From: Roseomonas sp. KE2513
Lineage (GTDB): Bacteria > Pseudomonadota > Alphaproteobacteria > Acetobacterales > Acetobacteraceae
NCBI RefSeq assembly: GCF_016107305.1
Contig: NZ_RCVR01000006.1
Span: 62,001 to 126,000 of the forward strand
Length of the DNA stretch: 64,000 bases
Reading direction: 5' to 3'
Numbering within the stretch: position 1 is the first letter of the stretch; the number at the start of each line of letters is the position of its first letter. The notes beneath the pieces were generated by a model, which was not told the DNA's origin, ran no database searches, and saw only the letters and a list, made by a program, of their open reading frames with translations. Below are positions 7,308-17,198 of the stretch, one piece after another. The translations under genes were made by a program, and so were the position numbers.

Positions 7308-10012
7308 CCGACGGAAGATAAGGAGTCCTTCTGCGGTGCAACAGCCATCCCGTGGCCGGGCAGGAGCGATTTCAGCCGGTACAGCGCCTCCAGCGCCTCG
7401 CGTGGCGCCATCGCATCAGGATCGAGCCCTTCCAACGCTGTAATGAGCGGGTCCGGCTCTACCCCTGGTTGCGGCCTGGGCGGGGCCCCTGCGGCGAAAA
7501 GGGGCAACTCGCCGGAAAGGGGGTCCAGCCCCCGCGCCCGTTCCTCCAGGGAGGCCAGCACCGTCTCGGCCCGCCCCACCACCTCCCGCGGGACACCCGC
7601 CAGGCGGGCGACGTGCAGGCCCCAGGACCGTTCCGAGGCGCCCGGCCCAACCAGGTGCTGGAACACGACCTGCCCGCGGTGCTCCCGCACCTTCATGGCG
7701 GCCGGCGCCAGTTCCGGCAGCTTGCCGGCCAGCGCCGTCAGCTCGTGGAAATGGGTGGCGAAGAGGGTGCGGGAGCGGAGGCGGTCGTGCAGCGCCTCCA
7801 GCACTGCCCAGGCGATGGCGAGGCCGTCCCAGGTGGCCGTGCCGCGCCCGACCTCGTCCAGCACCACGAAGGAGCGGGGGCCGGCCTGGTTCAGCACCGC
7901 CGCCGTCTCGCTCATCTCCACCATGAAGGTGGAGCGCCCGCCGGCGATGTCGTCCGCCGTGCCGACGCGGGAGAAGAGGCGGTCCACCAGCCCGATCCGG
8001 GCGGATTCCGCTGGAACGAAGAGGCCGGCCTGGGCAAGCACCACCATCAGCGCGTTCTGGCGGAGATAGGTGGACTTGCCCGCCATGTTCGGCCCCGTCA
8101 GCAGGCAGAGCCGGCGACCGGGGGAGAGGTCGGCGTCGTTCGGCACGAAGGCGGGGCCGCGGTTGCGGCGGAGCGCGGCCTCCACCACGGGGTGCCGGCC
8201 CTGGGTGATGCAAAAATCTGGGCGGGAGGGGATTTCCGGCCGGCACCAGCCGCCGCCCGCCGCTAGCTCGGCCGAGGCCGCGTGCACGTCGATTTCCGCC
8301 GCAGCGCGGGCCGCGGCGGCGATGCCCGCGGCGGCGTCGAGGCAGAGCTTACGGAGGTGGCGCACCACCATCGCCTCCCGCCGCGCCGCCTCGTCCCGCG
8401 CCTGGGAGAGCTTGCGGTCGAGGTCCGAGAGCGCCCCGCAGGTGAAGCGGTGGGCATTGGCCATGCTCTGCCGATGGACCGGCGCCATGGGGCCGGGCGC
8501 GGGCTTGGCCCGCAGCAGCGTCTCCCCCGCCGCCGCCGGCACCTCGGCCAGGAAACCGAGCTGCTGGTGGTGGCGGATCTTGAGGCTGGCGACCCCCCAG
8601 GCCTGGGCGAGGTCCATCTGCAGCGCGAGGATCGCCCCGCGAGCGTCGTCCCGGAGGCGCCGCAGGGCGTCCAGCTCCCCATCGTAGCCGGCGCCGACGA
8701 TGCCGCCGTCCTCCAGCCGGGCCGGCAGTTCGGCCGCAAGGGCGCGGGCGAGTTCCGCGCGGGGTGACCCATCCGGCACCAGTGCCCCGAGGGCCGAGAG
8801 CAGCAGGGGCGGGACGGGGGGCACGCCGGCGGCTTCGGCGATCGCGGCCCGCATCGCCTCCGCCCGCGCCAGCCCGTCGCGCAGCGCCGCGAGATCGCGC
8901 GGGAAGAAGCGCTCCACCGAGAGGCGGCCGAGGGCGCGGGCCATGTCCGGTGCGCCGCGCAGCGCCTCCCTCAGCCCCGACCGCACGGAACCGGCCGCGA
9001 GGAGGAAGGAGACGGCGTCGTGCCGCGCCGCGATCGGCGCCTCTTCCGCGAGCGGCGTCGAGAGCCGGGCAGCCAGTTCCCGCGCCCCCGCGGCGGTCAG
9101 GGTGCGGTCCACCGCGCCCAGGAGGCAGTCCTTGCCCCCGCGCTCGGCGCGGAGGATTTCGAGGCTACGCCGCGTGGCGGCGTCCATCCTGAGCGTGCCT
9201 TCGCCGCCCCTGCACTCCGGCGGGGCAAGGCGGGGCAGGGTGCCGCCGGAGGTCGCGCGCACGTAGTCGAGCGCCATGGCCAAGGCCGCCGTCTCGCCCT
9301 CGGTGAAGCCCCCGAAGGCCGCGAGGCTCGCCACGCCCCATGCCTCGGCCGCGACGCGACCGCCATCGCGAGGCGGGGCCGTCTCGCGCACCGCGCCGCC
9401 GAGCGGGGTGAGGAGGTCGCCGGCGGTGAGGGACTCGGGCGCCAGCACCTCCGCTGGCTCCAGTCGGGCCAGCAGGGCGCCCAACTCGGCGGCCACTAGG
9501 TTTTCGGTGCAGACCTGGCCCGTGGAGACGTCCAGCCAAGCGGCGCCGACCCGCTCCCCACCCTCGGGTGCCAGGGCCAGCAGCCAGGAGGGGCGGGGGC
9601 CCTCCAACAGCGCCTCCTCCGTCACCGTCGCGGGGGTGACGACCCGCACCACCTCCCGCCGCACGGCGGGGGCCTTGCGGGCCTTGGCGGCCTCGGGCGT
9701 CTCCATCTGCTCGCAGATCGCGACGCGGTAGCCGCGGCGGATGAGGCGGGCGAGATAGGCCTCCATTGCGTGCACGGGCACGCCCGCCATGGGCACGGGC
9801 CGCCCCGCGTGCTCGCCCCGGTGGGAAACGGCCAAGCCCAGCGCCTCCCCGGCCGTGACCGCGTCGGCGAAGAACAGCTCGAAGAAATCGCCCATGCGGA
9901 AGAAGATCAGCGCGTCCGGATGCGCGGCCTTGGCGGCGAACCACTGCGCCATGGCGGGGGTGGCGCCTTCGGCACGGGGGATGCTGTTAGGCGACGGCGG
10001 GACGGCGTTCAT
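7304..10012 (-). CDS. mutS: DNA mismatch repair protein MutS
   Basis: This 902-residue protein has the mismatch-reading Phe-x-Glu motif in MGDFFELFF (Phe43, Glu45), connector, lever and clamp regions, and a C-terminal ATPase with Walker A GPNMAGKSTYLRQNA (about 637-652) and Walker B FVVLDEVGRGTATWDG (about 715-730). MutS binds base mismatches and recruits MutL. I chose the ATG at 10012 (MNAVPPSP) because the upstream in-frame extension to 10282 is proline/arginine-rich, unlike MutS, and would cover the divergent transporter gene start. It is coupled to glnD, a frequent alphaproteobacterial pairing. Confidence 0.97.
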   Translation of the reverse strand: MNAVPPSPNSIPRAEGATPAMAQWFAAKAAHPDALIFFRMGDFFELFFADAVTAGEALGLAVSHRGEHAGRPVPMAGVPVHAMEAYLARLIRRGYRVAICEQMETPEAAKARKAPAVRREVVRVVTPATVTEEALLEGPRPSWLLALAPEGGERVGAAWLDVSTGQVCTENLVAAELGALLARLEPAEVLAPESLTAGDLLTPLGGAVRETAPPRDGGRVAAEAWGVASLAAFGGFTEGETAALAMALDYVRATSGGTLPRLAPPECRGGEGTLRMDAATRRSLEILRAERGGKDCLLGAVDRTLTAAGARELAARLSTPLAEEAPIAARHDAVSFLLAAGSVRSGLREALRGAPDMARALGRLSVERFFPRDLAALRDGLARAEAMRAAIAEAAGVPPVPPLLLSALGALVPDGSPRAELARALAAELPARLEDGGIVGAGYDGELDALRRLRDDARGAILALQMDLAQAWGVASLKIRHHQQLGFLAEVPAAAGETLLRAKPAPGPMAPVHRQSMANAHRFTCGALSDLDRKLSQARDEAARREAMVVRHLRKLCLDAAAGIAAAARAAAEIDVHAASAELAAGGGWCRPEIPSRPDFCITQGRHPVVEAALRRNRGPAFVPNDADLSPGRRLCLLTGPNMAGKSTYLRQNALMVVLAQAGLFVPAESARIGLVDRLFSRVGTADDIAGGRSTFMVEMSETAAVLNQAGPRSFVVLDEVGRGTATWDGLAIAWAVLEALHDRLRSRTLFATHFHELTALAGKLPELAPAAMKVREHRGQVVFQHLVGPGASERSWGLHVARLAGVPREVVGRAETVLASLEERARGLDPLSGELPLFAAGAPPRPQPGVEPDPLITALEGLDPDAMAPREALEALYRLKSLLPGHGMAVAPQKDSLSSVG

Positions 10013-10125
10013 GACCCTCAGTCCTAAGTGCGGCGCGGGGTTCGGTCCAGCGCTTGCAAAGCCCCGCAAGGCGGGCGCAGGTTTTCGGCAAGGGGCCGGC
10101 AAAGGACCCCGCTGGAGAGAACCGG

Positions 10126-11718
10126 ATGGATCGTCGAAGCCTTCTTCGCAGCGGCGCGGCCCTGGCCGCCGGCGCGTTCGCCCCAAGGCTGGCCGCCCCA
10201 GCCCTGGGCCAGGACATGCGCGCGGCGACGCTCCGCTTCGTGCCGCAGGCGAACCTGACGAGCCTTGATCCTGTTTGGACAACCGCGACCGTCACCAGCA
10301 ACCACGGCTACTACGTCTTCGACACCCTCTACGCGGTGGACGCCGCAAACCGCCCCCGCCCGCAGATGGCCGAGGGGCACGAGGTGCTTGACGACGGCCG
10401 CCGCTGGCGCTTCCGGCTGCGGGACGGCCTGCGCTTCCACGACGGCGAGCCCGTGCGCGCAGCGGACTGCATCGCCAGCATCAAGCGCTGGTGCGTGCGC
10501 GACCCCTTCGGCCAGCTCCTTGCCCGCGCGGTGGCGGAGTGGCGCGTCGTGGATGACCGGAGCTTCGAGGCCCGGCTGAACCGTCCCTTCCCGCTGATGC
10601 TCGACGCCCTGGCCAAGCCGGACGCCAGCGTCTGCTTCATCATGCCCGAGCGCCTGGCGAACACCGAGGCGACCCGCGCCATCACCGAGATGATCGGCTC
10701 CGGCCCCTATCGTTTCGTGGCGGGCGAGTACAATTCGGGCTCGCGCGTCGTGTACGAGAAGTTCGACGGCTACGTGCCCCGCCAGGAGGCACCCGAGCGC
10801 GCCTCGGGCGGGAAGATCGCGCGGATGCGGCGGATCGAGTGGAGCGTCATCCCCGACGCTTCCACCGCCGCGGCGGCCCTGACGAACGGCGAGATCGATT
10901 GGTGGGAGCGGCCGCTGTCGGACCTTCGCCCCGTGCTCACCCGTAACCGCGAGATCCGGCAGGAGATCCTGGACGTGGAGGGGCGGCTCGCGCTCATGCG
11001 GCTGAACTGCCTCCAGCCGCCCTTCGATGACGTGCGGCTGCGCCGGGCGGTGCGGCTTTCCGTCATTCAGGACAGCTACATGCGCGCCGCCCAGGGGGAC
11101 GACACCTCCCTCTGGAGCGAGACGCGCAGCCTTTATCCCCGCCGCACGCCCTATTACCGCGACAACCCCGACCTCATGCCCGGCAGCCTCGACGCCGCGC
11201 GCGCCGCGCTGAAGGAGGCCGGCTACACCAATGGCAAGCTCGTCATTATCAACCCCACGGACTTTCCGGATATCGGGCCGCTCGGCCAGGTGACCAACGA
11301 TGCGCTACGCCGCATCGGCATGAACGTGCAGCTGGATGAGAGCGACTGGGGCACGGTGATCCAGCGCCGCAACTCGCGCGAGCCGGTGGAGCGCGGCGGC
11401 TGGAGCATCTTCCACACCACCGGCTCCTCCAACACCTATGGCAGCCCCGCCATGTCCCCGCTCATCCGCGGCCAGGGCGAGGCCGGATGGTTCGGGTGGT
11501 GGAAGAGCGAGAGGGCGGAGGCGCTGACGGCGGAGTGGATGGACGCGCCGGACGACGCGGCCCGCGCGCGCACCGCGGAGGCCCTCGGGCGGCTCGCGCT
11601 GGAGGAGGTCGCGACCATTCCGCTCGGCCAGTTCACCATCCGAACCGCCTTCCGCCGCAACCTGACGGATTTTCTCGAGGGCAGCACGCCTTATCCCTGG
11701 AACATCCGTCGGGTCTGA
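10126..11718 (+). CDS. ABC transporter periplasmic substrate-binding protein, family 5 (oligopeptide/glutathione type)
   Basis: This protein of about 530 residues has a twin-arginine-like signal peptide (MDRRSLLRSGAALAAGAFAP) and an SBP_bac_5 fold: LTSLDPVWTTATVTSNH near the N-terminus, the FRLRDGLRFHDGEPV hallmark around 100, and SGPYRF near 195. It would bind peptides, glutathione or similar solutes in the periplasm. The ATG at 10126 follows a GGAGA ribosome site (10114-10118). No permease or ATPase genes adjoin it, so the transporter partners lie elsewhere. Substrate cannot be told from sequence. Confidence 0.9.
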   Translation: MDRRSLLRSGAALAAGAFAPRLAAPALGQDMRAATLRFVPQANLTSLDPVWTTATVTSNHGYYVFDTLYAVDAANRPRPQMAEGHEVLDDGRRWRFRLRDGLRFHDGEPVRAADCIASIKRWCVRDPFGQLLARAVAEWRVVDDRSFEARLNRPFPLMLDALAKPDASVCFIMPERLANTEATRAITEMIGSGPYRFVAGEYNSGSRVVYEKFDGYVPRQEAPERASGGKIARMRRIEWSVIPDASTAAAALTNGEIDWWERPLSDLRPVLTRNREIRQEILDVEGRLALMRLNCLQPPFDDVRLRRAVRLSVIQDSYMRAAQGDDTSLWSETRSLYPRRTPYYRDNPDLMPGSLDAARAALKEAGYTNGKLVIINPTDFPDIGPLGQVTNDALRRIGMNVQLDESDWGTVIQRRNSREPVERGGWSIFHTTGSSNTYGSPAMSPLIRGQGEAGWFGWWKSERAEALTAEWMDAPDDAARARTAEALGRLALEEVATIPLGQFTIRTAFRRNLTDFLEGSTPYPWNIRRV

Positions 11719-11776
11719 TGCGCTTCACGCTTCGCACCCGGCGGGGCATAACGCCGCCAGAGCGGGAGAAATAGCC

Positions 11777-14095
11777 ATGGACGACGCGCGCCGCACCGGA
11801 AACGGGGATTCCCGGACCGCCCGCATCACCCGGGAAGAAGCCCTGGCGATGCATGCCGAGGGCAAGCCCGGCAAGCTGGAGATCCGCCTCACCAAGCCGC
11901 TCTCGACCGCGCGCGACCTCTCCCTCGCCTACTCGCCGGGCGTGGCGGAGCCCTGCATCGAGATCCATCGGGACAAGTCCCTCGCCTATGACTACACGGC
12001 CAAGGGCAACATGGTGGCCGTCATCTCCAACGGCACGGCGGTGCTCGGCCTCGGCGACCTCGGGGCGGTGGCCAGCAAGCCGGTGATGGAGGGCAAGGCG
12101 GCGCTGTTCAAGCGCTTCGCCGAGGTGGACTCCATCGACCTCTGCGTCGATACCTCCGACGTGGACGAATTCGTCAACTGCGTCCGCTTCCTCGCACCCT
12201 CCTTCGGCGGCATCAACCTCGAAGACATCAAGGCCCCCGAGTGCTTCGTGATCGAGCAGCGCCTGCGCGAGATCATGGACATCCCGGTCTTCCACGACGA
12301 CCAGCACGGCACCGCCATCGTCGCCGCCGCCGGGCTGATCAACGCCTGCCACCTGACCGGCCGTGACCTCCGCGAAACGAGCCTCGTCATCAACGGCGCC
12401 GGCTCCGCCGCCATCGCCTGCGCGGAGCTGCTGCGCGCCATGGGGATGCGCCCGCAGAACATCGTCATGTGCGACACGAAGGGCGTGCTCTACCGCGGCC
12501 GCACCGAGGGCATGAACCAGTGGAAGTCGGCGCACGCCGTTGACACCAGCGCGCGCACGCTGACCGAGGCGCTCTCCGGCGCGGACGCCTTCTTCGGCCT
12601 CTCGAAGAAGGGCGCCGTGACGCCGGACATGGTCCGCGCCATGGCCGACAAGCCCATCATCTTCGCCATGGCCAACCCGGATCCCGAGATCACGCCGGAC
12701 GAGGCGAAGTCCGTCCGCCCCGACTGCATCGTGGCCACCGGGCGCTCGGACTACCCGAACCAGGTGAACAACGTCCTCGGATTTCCCTTCATCTTCCGCG
12801 GCGCGCTGGACGTGCGTGCCACCACGATCAACGAGCCGATGAAGATCGCTGCCGCCCACGCGCTGGCGATGCTGGCGCGCGAGGACGTGCCGGAGGAGGT
12901 GGCGGGCGCCGGCGGCGGGCTCGGGCTCCGTTTCGGCCCGGACTACATCATCCCGCACGCCTTCGACCCGCGGCTGATCTCCCGCGTTTCTCCCGCCGTG
13001 GCGAAGGCCGCGATGGAGAGCGGCGTCGCGCGCAAGCCGATCACGGACATGCAGCGCTACGCCCGTGACCTCGCGCAGAAGCTGGATGCCGCCGGTGGGG
13101 CGCTGGAGGCCATCACGGAGCGCGTTCGCCACAATCCCCGCCGCGTTGTCTTCGCGGAGGGCGAGGAGGAGAAGACGATCCGCGCGGCCATCGCCTTCCG
13201 CAATGCGGGCTACGGCACGCCCGTACTCGTCGGCCGAGAGGAGCGCGTGACGGCGACGGTCGCGGCACTGGGCATTCCGCTTCCCGAGGGGATCGAGATC
13301 CACAACGCCGCGCGCTCGGACAGCAATCACCGCTATGCCGAGTACATCTACGGCCGCATGCAGCGGCGCGGCTTCCTCTTCCGCGACGCCCAGCGCGCGG
13401 TGAACCTCGACCGCAACGTCTTCGCTGCCTGCATGGTGGCGCTCGGCGACGCTGACGCCATGGTGACGGGTACGACCCGCTCCTACTCCGCGGCGCTGAA
13501 GCAGATCACTCTCGCGATCGACCCCGCACCCTCCTCCCAGGGCGGGGAGGGCGTGCTCTTCGGCCTGACGCTGATGCTGACCCGCCGCGCCGGCACCGTG
13601 CTGATCGCCGACACCACCATCCACGAGCGGCCTGACGCCGAAACCCTGGCCGAAATTGCCGTGCAGTCCGCGGCCCAGGCCCGGCGCCTCGGGTTGGAGC
13701 CGCGCGTCGCCTTCCTCTCCTTCTCCACCTTCGGCGACCCGCGGGGCAGCGTCATCCCGGAGACCGTGCGCCACGCGGTGGAACTGCTCGATGCTCGCGG
13801 CGATGTCGGCTTCGAGTACGAGGGCGAGCTGGCGGCGGACGTGGCGCTCGATCCCTCGCTGCGCGCGCTCTATCCCTTCTGCCGCCTGACCGGGGCGGCC
13901 AATGTGCTCATCATGCCCGGCCTGCACGCGGCCAATATCCTCAGCAAGGCCGCGCCGCGCCTGACCAGCGCGACCACCATCGGGCCGCTGCTCATGGGTC
14001 TGTCCAAGCCGGCGCAGATCCTGTCCATCGCGTCGGGGGTGAACGGCATCCTCGACATGGCCTGCCTCGCGGCGCACGACTCGCTGCCGAGGTAG
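11777..14095 (+). CDS. maeB: NADP-dependent malic enzyme, hybrid type with phosphotransacetylase-like C-terminus
   Basis: This 772-residue protein has an N-terminal malic domain (AYSPGVAEPCIEIHRDKS; FHDDQHGTAIVAAAGLINA), an NAD(P)-binding domain (VINGAGSAAIACAELL), and, from about residue 440, a PTA_PTB phosphotransacetylase-like domain that regulates activity rather than catalysing it in known MaeB. It converts malate to pyruvate with NADP reduction, supplying NADPH. A GGGAGAA ribosome site precedes the ATG. A strong terminator-like structure follows the stop codon. Confidence 0.96.
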   Translation: MDDARRTGNGDSRTARITREEALAMHAEGKPGKLEIRLTKPLSTARDLSLAYSPGVAEPCIEIHRDKSLAYDYTAKGNMVAVISNGTAVLGLGDLGAVASKPVMEGKAALFKRFAEVDSIDLCVDTSDVDEFVNCVRFLAPSFGGINLEDIKAPECFVIEQRLREIMDIPVFHDDQHGTAIVAAAGLINACHLTGRDLRETSLVINGAGSAAIACAELLRAMGMRPQNIVMCDTKGVLYRGRTEGMNQWKSAHAVDTSARTLTEALSGADAFFGLSKKGAVTPDMVRAMADKPIIFAMANPDPEITPDEAKSVRPDCIVATGRSDYPNQVNNVLGFPFIFRGALDVRATTINEPMKIAAAHALAMLAREDVPEEVAGAGGGLGLRFGPDYIIPHAFDPRLISRVSPAVAKAAMESGVARKPITDMQRYARDLAQKLDAAGGALEAITERVRHNPRRVVFAEGEEEKTIRAAIAFRNAGYGTPVLVGREERVTATVAALGIPLPEGIEIHNAARSDSNHRYAEYIYGRMQRRGFLFRDAQRAVNLDRNVFAACMVALGDADAMVTGTTRSYSAALKQITLAIDPAPSSQGGEGVLFGLTLMLTRRAGTVLIADTTIHERPDAETLAEIAVQSAAQARRLGLEPRVAFLSFSTFGDPRGSVIPETVRHAVELLDARGDVGFEYEGELAADVALDPSLRALYPFCRLTGAANVLIMPGLHAANILSKAAPRLTSATTIGPLLMGLSKPAQILSIASGVNGILDMACLAAHDSLPR

Positions 14096-14115
14096 GGGAC
14101 GGCGTTGGTGACTTC

Positions 14116-14180
14116 GGGGGAGAGAAGGAATTCTCCCCCGGGCCCGTCGAAGGCAGGGCCTTCGACCATCTTTTTCTTTC
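14116..14180 (+). terminator. Tandem-hairpin terminator downstream of maeB
   Basis: Two perfect stems lie 20 bases after the maeB stop. The first is GGGGGAGA/TCTCCCCC (14116-14123 with 14132-14139). The second is GTCGAAGG/CCTTCGAC with a 5-base loop (14146-14166). The run ATCTTTTTCTTTCT follows directly, as expected for intrinsic termination on the plus strand. The same ATCTTTTTCTT tract follows a similar hairpin downstream of the TctC gene near 43,600. Confidence 0.8.
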
Positions 14181-14204
14181 TGTTTGGGCGCTGTGCGGAA
14201 GCGG

Positions 14205-15599
14205 TTACCGCCGGCTCTCTCCGATATCCCACCAGAGACCGGCCATGAGGCCGAGGCCTTCGCGGAAAAGCGTGCCCAGCCCGTGCTCGTCCGGCCCGTG
14301 CTGGCCGCAGCCGCCGTAGGAGTGGGGAATCCAGATCACCGGCACGCCGAGTTCCTGCTTGAAGAACTCGGAGGGGCCGGAGGCGCCGATGGTCGGGATG
14401 ACGTTGGGCTGGCGGCCCACCGTGCGGGCGAAGGAGGCCTCCACCGTCCGCACCCAGGGATCATTCGGGTCGGTGCGGGAGGCGAGGAACATGTCGCGCT
14501 CCGTCACCGGCACGACCTCCACTTCGGGGAAGCCCTGGGCATCGAGATGGGCGCGGAGGGCGGACACGACCTGCGCGCCGTCCACGTCCACGGTGTGGCG
14601 AAGCTGGATGCGGGCGCGGGCGGTGCCGCCGACGGCGTTCACCGGGCCCTCCGGCTGGCCGGAGATGCTGGCGAGGACGATGGCGCTGCTCCAGGCGTAG
14701 ATGCGCTCGGCGTTGGAGAGGCCGGGCTCGCCCCAGTCGGGTTCGGGCACGGGGGCGCCGGGCTGGGGCTCGCTGATCACGGCGCGCGCGGCGGCCGTCA
14801 CGGCTTCGGGCACATGGGCGGGCGTCCAGCCGGGCACGAGGATGCGGCCGTCGCGGGAGATGATGGAGGCGATGGCGTGGGCCATGATCACGCCGGGGTC
14901 CTTCAGCAGCCCGCCCCAGTGCCCGGAATGGTGCCCGCCCTCCCGCAGCGAGATCACGAGGTCCATCGCGATCCCGCCGCGGGTGCCGAGCATGATGTCG
15001 GGCACGACGCGGGAGACGCGGGGGCCGTCGAGGGCGATGAAGACATCCGCCGCCAGCAGGTCGCGGTGCGCCCGGATGAAGGGCAGCAGGCCCGGCGATC
15101 CCGCCTCCTCCCCCGTCTCCACCATGATCTTCGCGTTGAAGCCGAGGCGGCCGCCGCGCTCGTCCATCACGGCGCCCATGGCGTCGATGCCCAGCAGGTG
15201 CTGGCCCTTGTTGTCCACGGTGCCGCGGCCGTAGATCCGGTCGCCCTCCACGGTGAGCTTCCAGGGATCAAGGCCCGGCCGCCAGCGTTCTGGCATGGCG
15301 CGCACCACGTCGCCGTGGCCGTAGAACAGCACCGTGGGAAGGGCGGGGTCCTCGATGCGGGTCGCGACCAGCACGGGGCCGTGGATCGGCTCGGGGTTGT
15401 CGATCACCTGCGTCTCGAATCCCAGCACCGAGACCATGGGGCCGAGCACCTGGTGGCAGTAGCGCTCCAGCTCCGACTTCCGCTCGGGCGGGTGGCTCTC
15501 GGTCTGCACCGCGACCAGGCTGGCCAGCCGGTCGAGGAAGGTGCCGTCGTCGTATTCGCCCTGCGCGCGCGCGATGGCGCCGTCCCTCGTTCCCGTCAC
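14205..15599 (-). CDS. M20 family zinc metallopeptidase / dipeptidase-like hydrolase
   Basis: This 464-residue protein carries the M20 zinc-site motifs: YGHGDVV (His, Asp; about 92-98), GRGTVDNKGQ (bridging Asp, about 124-133) and ETGEEAGS (Glu-Glu, about 160-167), plus a dimerisation domain in the middle and a late GGCGQHGPDEH His block. These enzymes hydrolyse peptides, acylamino acids or carbamoyl compounds in the cytoplasm. It sits just upstream of a peptide-type binding protein on the same strand (23-base gap), which fits peptide use. The substrate is not determinable. Confidence 0.9.
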   Translation of the reverse strand: MTGTRDGAIARAQGEYDDGTFLDRLASLVAVQTESHPPERKSELERYCHQVLGPMVSVLGFETQVIDNPEPIHGPVLVATRIEDPALPTVLFYGHGDVVRAMPERWRPGLDPWKLTVEGDRIYGRGTVDNKGQHLLGIDAMGAVMDERGGRLGFNAKIMVETGEEAGSPGLLPFIRAHRDLLAADVFIALDGPRVSRVVPDIMLGTRGGIAMDLVISLREGGHHSGHWGGLLKDPGVIMAHAIASIISRDGRILVPGWTPAHVPEAVTAAARAVISEPQPGAPVPEPDWGEPGLSNAERIYAWSSAIVLASISGQPEGPVNAVGGTARARIQLRHTVDVDGAQVVSALRAHLDAQGFPEVEVVPVTERDMFLASRTDPNDPWVRTVEASFARTVGRQPNVIPTIGASGPSEFFKQELGVPVIWIPHSYGGCGQHGPDEHGLGTLFREGLGLMAGLWWDIGESRR

Positions 15600-15621
15600 G
15601 TCCGCTCCCCTGAGTTTGCGC

Positions 15622-17172
15622 CTACGGCGCCGTCCGCACGGCGGAGATGCTGAGCATCTCGTCCACCCGCGGCTCGAAGGTCAGCCCGCGCCGGGAGGCG
15701 AAGGTGGCCTTCTGGATGTAGAGCGGCGCGATGGCGACATCTTCCATCGCCATCCGCACCGCGCGCTGCAACAGCGGCTCCCGCGCCGCCGGGTCGGGCG
15801 TGCGCCCGGCTTCGTCCAGCACCGCCTCGAAGGCAGGGTTGTTGTAGCGGCGGTTGGTCCGCGCCTCGTCCCGCAGGTTGAGGATGGAGCGCAGCGGATA
15901 GGAGGCCTCGCTGGTCACGGCGGTGCCGCCCATCAGCGAGGCCGTGAACTCCTGCCGCCCCTGACGTGCGGAATAGGTGGTCCAGGGCTGGGCATCGACG
16001 ACCGTCTGCACGCCGATGCGCTGCCACATCTGGCCGATGGCCTGCAGCACGCGGGCGTCGTTGGGGTAGCGGTCGTTCGGCCCGTGCAGGGTCAGGCGGA
16101 AGCCCCCGGGAAACCCTGCCTCGGCCAGCAGGCGGCGGGAGGCGGCGGGGTCGTAGGCCGGCAGCAGGCCGGGCACGTAGCCGCTCAGGCCTTCCCGGAC
16201 GAGCTGGGCGGAGGGGACGGCCGATCCCTCCATCACGCGCTCGGTGAGGGCGTTGCGGTCGATGGCCATCGAGAGTGCGCGGCGGACGCGGAGGTCGCGG
16301 AGCGGGTTGGCCGCGAGCTTCTCGCCGTTGAGCCCGGTGGCGAAGGGTGTCTCGTCTCGCAGGCTGTCGAGGTGGAGGAAGACGATGCGTAGCCCGACGG
16401 TCTCCTCCAGCGCGAGGCGCGGGTCGGCGCGCAGGCGGGCAAGGTCGGCGGTCGGCACGCCGTTGATCACGTCCACGTCGCCGGAGAGGAGGGCGGCGGT
16501 GCGCGCGGCGGCGTTGCGGATGGTGCGGTTCACCGCCCGCTCCCAGTGCGGGCGCGGGCCCCAATAGGTCTCGTTCCGCGCCAGTTCCACCCGCTCTCCC
16601 GGCGTGAAGGAGACGAGGCGGTAGGGACCGGTGCCGATGGCGAGCCGGCCCTCGTTGAAGCCCGCGGTTGTCGCGCCCTCGTGGATGCGGCGGCTGAGCA
16701 TCCCGACCCAGGCGAGGTTCGCGGGGACCAGCGGGTCCGGCCCTTTGGTGTGGAGGCGCACGACGAGGGGGCTGACCACCTCCACCCGCGCGATGCTGGC
16801 GGTGAAGATCACCAGCGACCCTGGGGAGTTCGGCACCTGGGGCACGCGGTCGATGGTGAAGGCCACGTCGTCGGCGGTGAAGGGCGTACCATCTTGGAAG
16901 GTGACGCCCGGGCGGAGGCGGAACTCCCAAATGTCGGGCGCGACGGGGGACCAGGCTTCGGCCAGGGCCGGGCCGATGCTGCCATCGGCCCGCATGGCGG
17001 TGAGACCGTCGAAAATCTCCCGCGTCACCTCGATGATGGGGGTCGCGGTGTAGAAATGCGGGTCGATGCTGGTGACGGTGGCGTTGTTGCCGAAGGTCAG
17101 GGTCTGCGCGCGCGGCGCGGTGGCCGCGAGCACGAGGCTTATGGCGATGGCCAGCCGGCGAGCCCAGCGCAT
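15622..17172 (-). CDS. ABC transporter periplasmic substrate-binding protein, family 5
   Basis: From ATG 17172 the protein is 516 residues. It has a Sec signal peptide (MRWARRLAIAISLVLAATA, cut after AQ), then TSIDPHFYTATPIIEVTREI, the FRLRPGVTFQDGTPFTADDV hallmark and GTGPYRLV, all typical of peptide/nickel-type SBP_bac_5 receptors. A GAGGAAGGA ribosome site lies upstream of the ATG. It lies between the aminotransferase (27 bases upstream) and the M20 peptidase (23 bases downstream) on one strand, suggesting a transaminase-receptor-peptidase operon. No permeases are nearby. Confidence 0.92.
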   Translation of the reverse strand: MRWARRLAIAISLVLAATAPRAQTLTFGNNATVTSIDPHFYTATPIIEVTREIFDGLTAMRADGSIGPALAEAWSPVAPDIWEFRLRPGVTFQDGTPFTADDVAFTIDRVPQVPNSPGSLVIFTASIARVEVVSPLVVRLHTKGPDPLVPANLAWVGMLSRRIHEGATTAGFNEGRLAIGTGPYRLVSFTPGERVELARNETYWGPRPHWERAVNRTIRNAAARTAALLSGDVDVINGVPTADLARLRADPRLALEETVGLRIVFLHLDSLRDETPFATGLNGEKLAANPLRDLRVRRALSMAIDRNALTERVMEGSAVPSAQLVREGLSGYVPGLLPAYDPAASRRLLAEAGFPGGFRLTLHGPNDRYPNDARVLQAIGQMWQRIGVQTVVDAQPWTTYSARQGRQEFTASLMGGTAVTSEASYPLRSILNLRDEARTNRRYNNPAFEAVLDEAGRTPDPAAREPLLQRAVRMAMEDVAIAPLYIQKATFASRRGLTFEPRVDEMLSISAVRTAP

Positions 17173-17198
17173 TCCCCGGTCCTTCCTCGTTCGGGCTC

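Noticed and set aside
10013-10282. N-terminal extension of mutS
   Set aside because: It has no MutS similarity, overlaps the divergent binding-protein gene with its ribosome site, and the ATG at 10012 gives a normal-length MutS.
11633-14077. An 814-codon open frame antisense to maeB
   Set aside because: maeB has full domain support. The antisense translation is His/Gly/Asp-rich without recognisable motifs.
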